Positions 14,921 through 14,979 of a DNA stretch of 14,979 bases are shown here, piece after piece. The stretch comes from Candidatus Segatella violae (GTDB lineage Bacteria > Bacteroidota > Bacteroidia > Bacteroidales > Bacteroidaceae): contig DJSH01000006.1 of the NCBI GenBank assembly GCA_002440225.1, positions 1,177 through 16,155 on the forward strand, read 5' to 3'. Both the position numbers and the translations under genes were made by a program. The notes below the pieces were generated by a model. The model made no database searches and was not told where the DNA came from. It saw only the letters and a list, made by a program, of their open reading frames with translations. Position 1 is the first letter of the stretch; each line of letters begins with the position of its first letter.

Positions 14921-14979
14921 GCCTGTCCTTATGTCAAAACTCCGGACTTTTTCTTTCCTGCCATTCCCGGGCAGTTTAC

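Noticed and set aside
14929..14979. Short minus-strand frame ending at 14929 and entering from the window edge
   Set aside because: Only 16 codons are visible and the sequence shows no family signature, so it cannot be told from chance.
1..14979. tRNA, rRNA, CRISPR array, insertion sequence or prophage genes
   Set aside because: No cloverleaf tRNA consensus, spaced identical repeats, transposase or integrase motifs were seen in the window.

Overview
The window looks like a chromosome segment from a gut Bacteroidota bacterium, most likely Prevotella/Segatella-like. The evidence is a SusC/SusD pair, a hybrid two-component regulator (HTCS), and TAnnTTTG-type -7 promoter boxes in place of E. coli-type -10 boxes. 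The genus is an inference from protein flavour and base composition; no rRNA or marker gene is present.

The whole window reads as one polysaccharide utilisation locus (PUL) with a decayed gene at its right edge. From left to right it holds: (1) the 3' part of a GH43-family glycosidase gene (1-651, +), cut by the window start; (2) a 210-base convergent gap with a long imperfect palindrome that encloses three 21-base tandem units; (3) a full-length HTCS sensor/regulator (862-4977, -); (4) a 306-base divergent control region with promoters for both directions and several short repeats; (5) a susC-like TonB-dependent transporter (5284-8448) and a susD-like lipoprotein (8496-10295), closed by an intrinsic terminator; (6) a GH127/DUF1680 beta-L-arabinofuranosidase-type enzyme (10559-12631) with its own promoter and terminator; (7) a heparinase II/III-fold polysaccharide-lyase-like protein (12775-14682), also with its own promoter; (8) a promoter followed by a collapsed remnant of an AAA-ATPase/DUF234 gene (about 14754-14920).

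Working model: the SusC/SusD complex binds an oligosaccharide at the cell surface and imports it. Periplasmic or lipid-anchored enzymes (GH43, GH127, lyase-like protein) then dismantle it. The HTCS beta-propeller sensor detects a released oligosaccharide and switches on the divergent susCD operon and probably the downstream enzymes. GH43 plus GH127 points to a plant glycan with alpha- and beta-linked L-arabinofuranose or related pentoses. The lyase-fold protein points to a uronic acid in the same polymer, so an arabinose-decorated pectin or an acidic arabinogalactan/extensin-like glycan is the best guess. That substrate is an inference.

The most notable items are the GH127 plus heparinase-fold pairing, the cloverleaf-like palindrome, the layered repeats in the susC control region, and the three-piece gene relic that keeps a textbook promoter.
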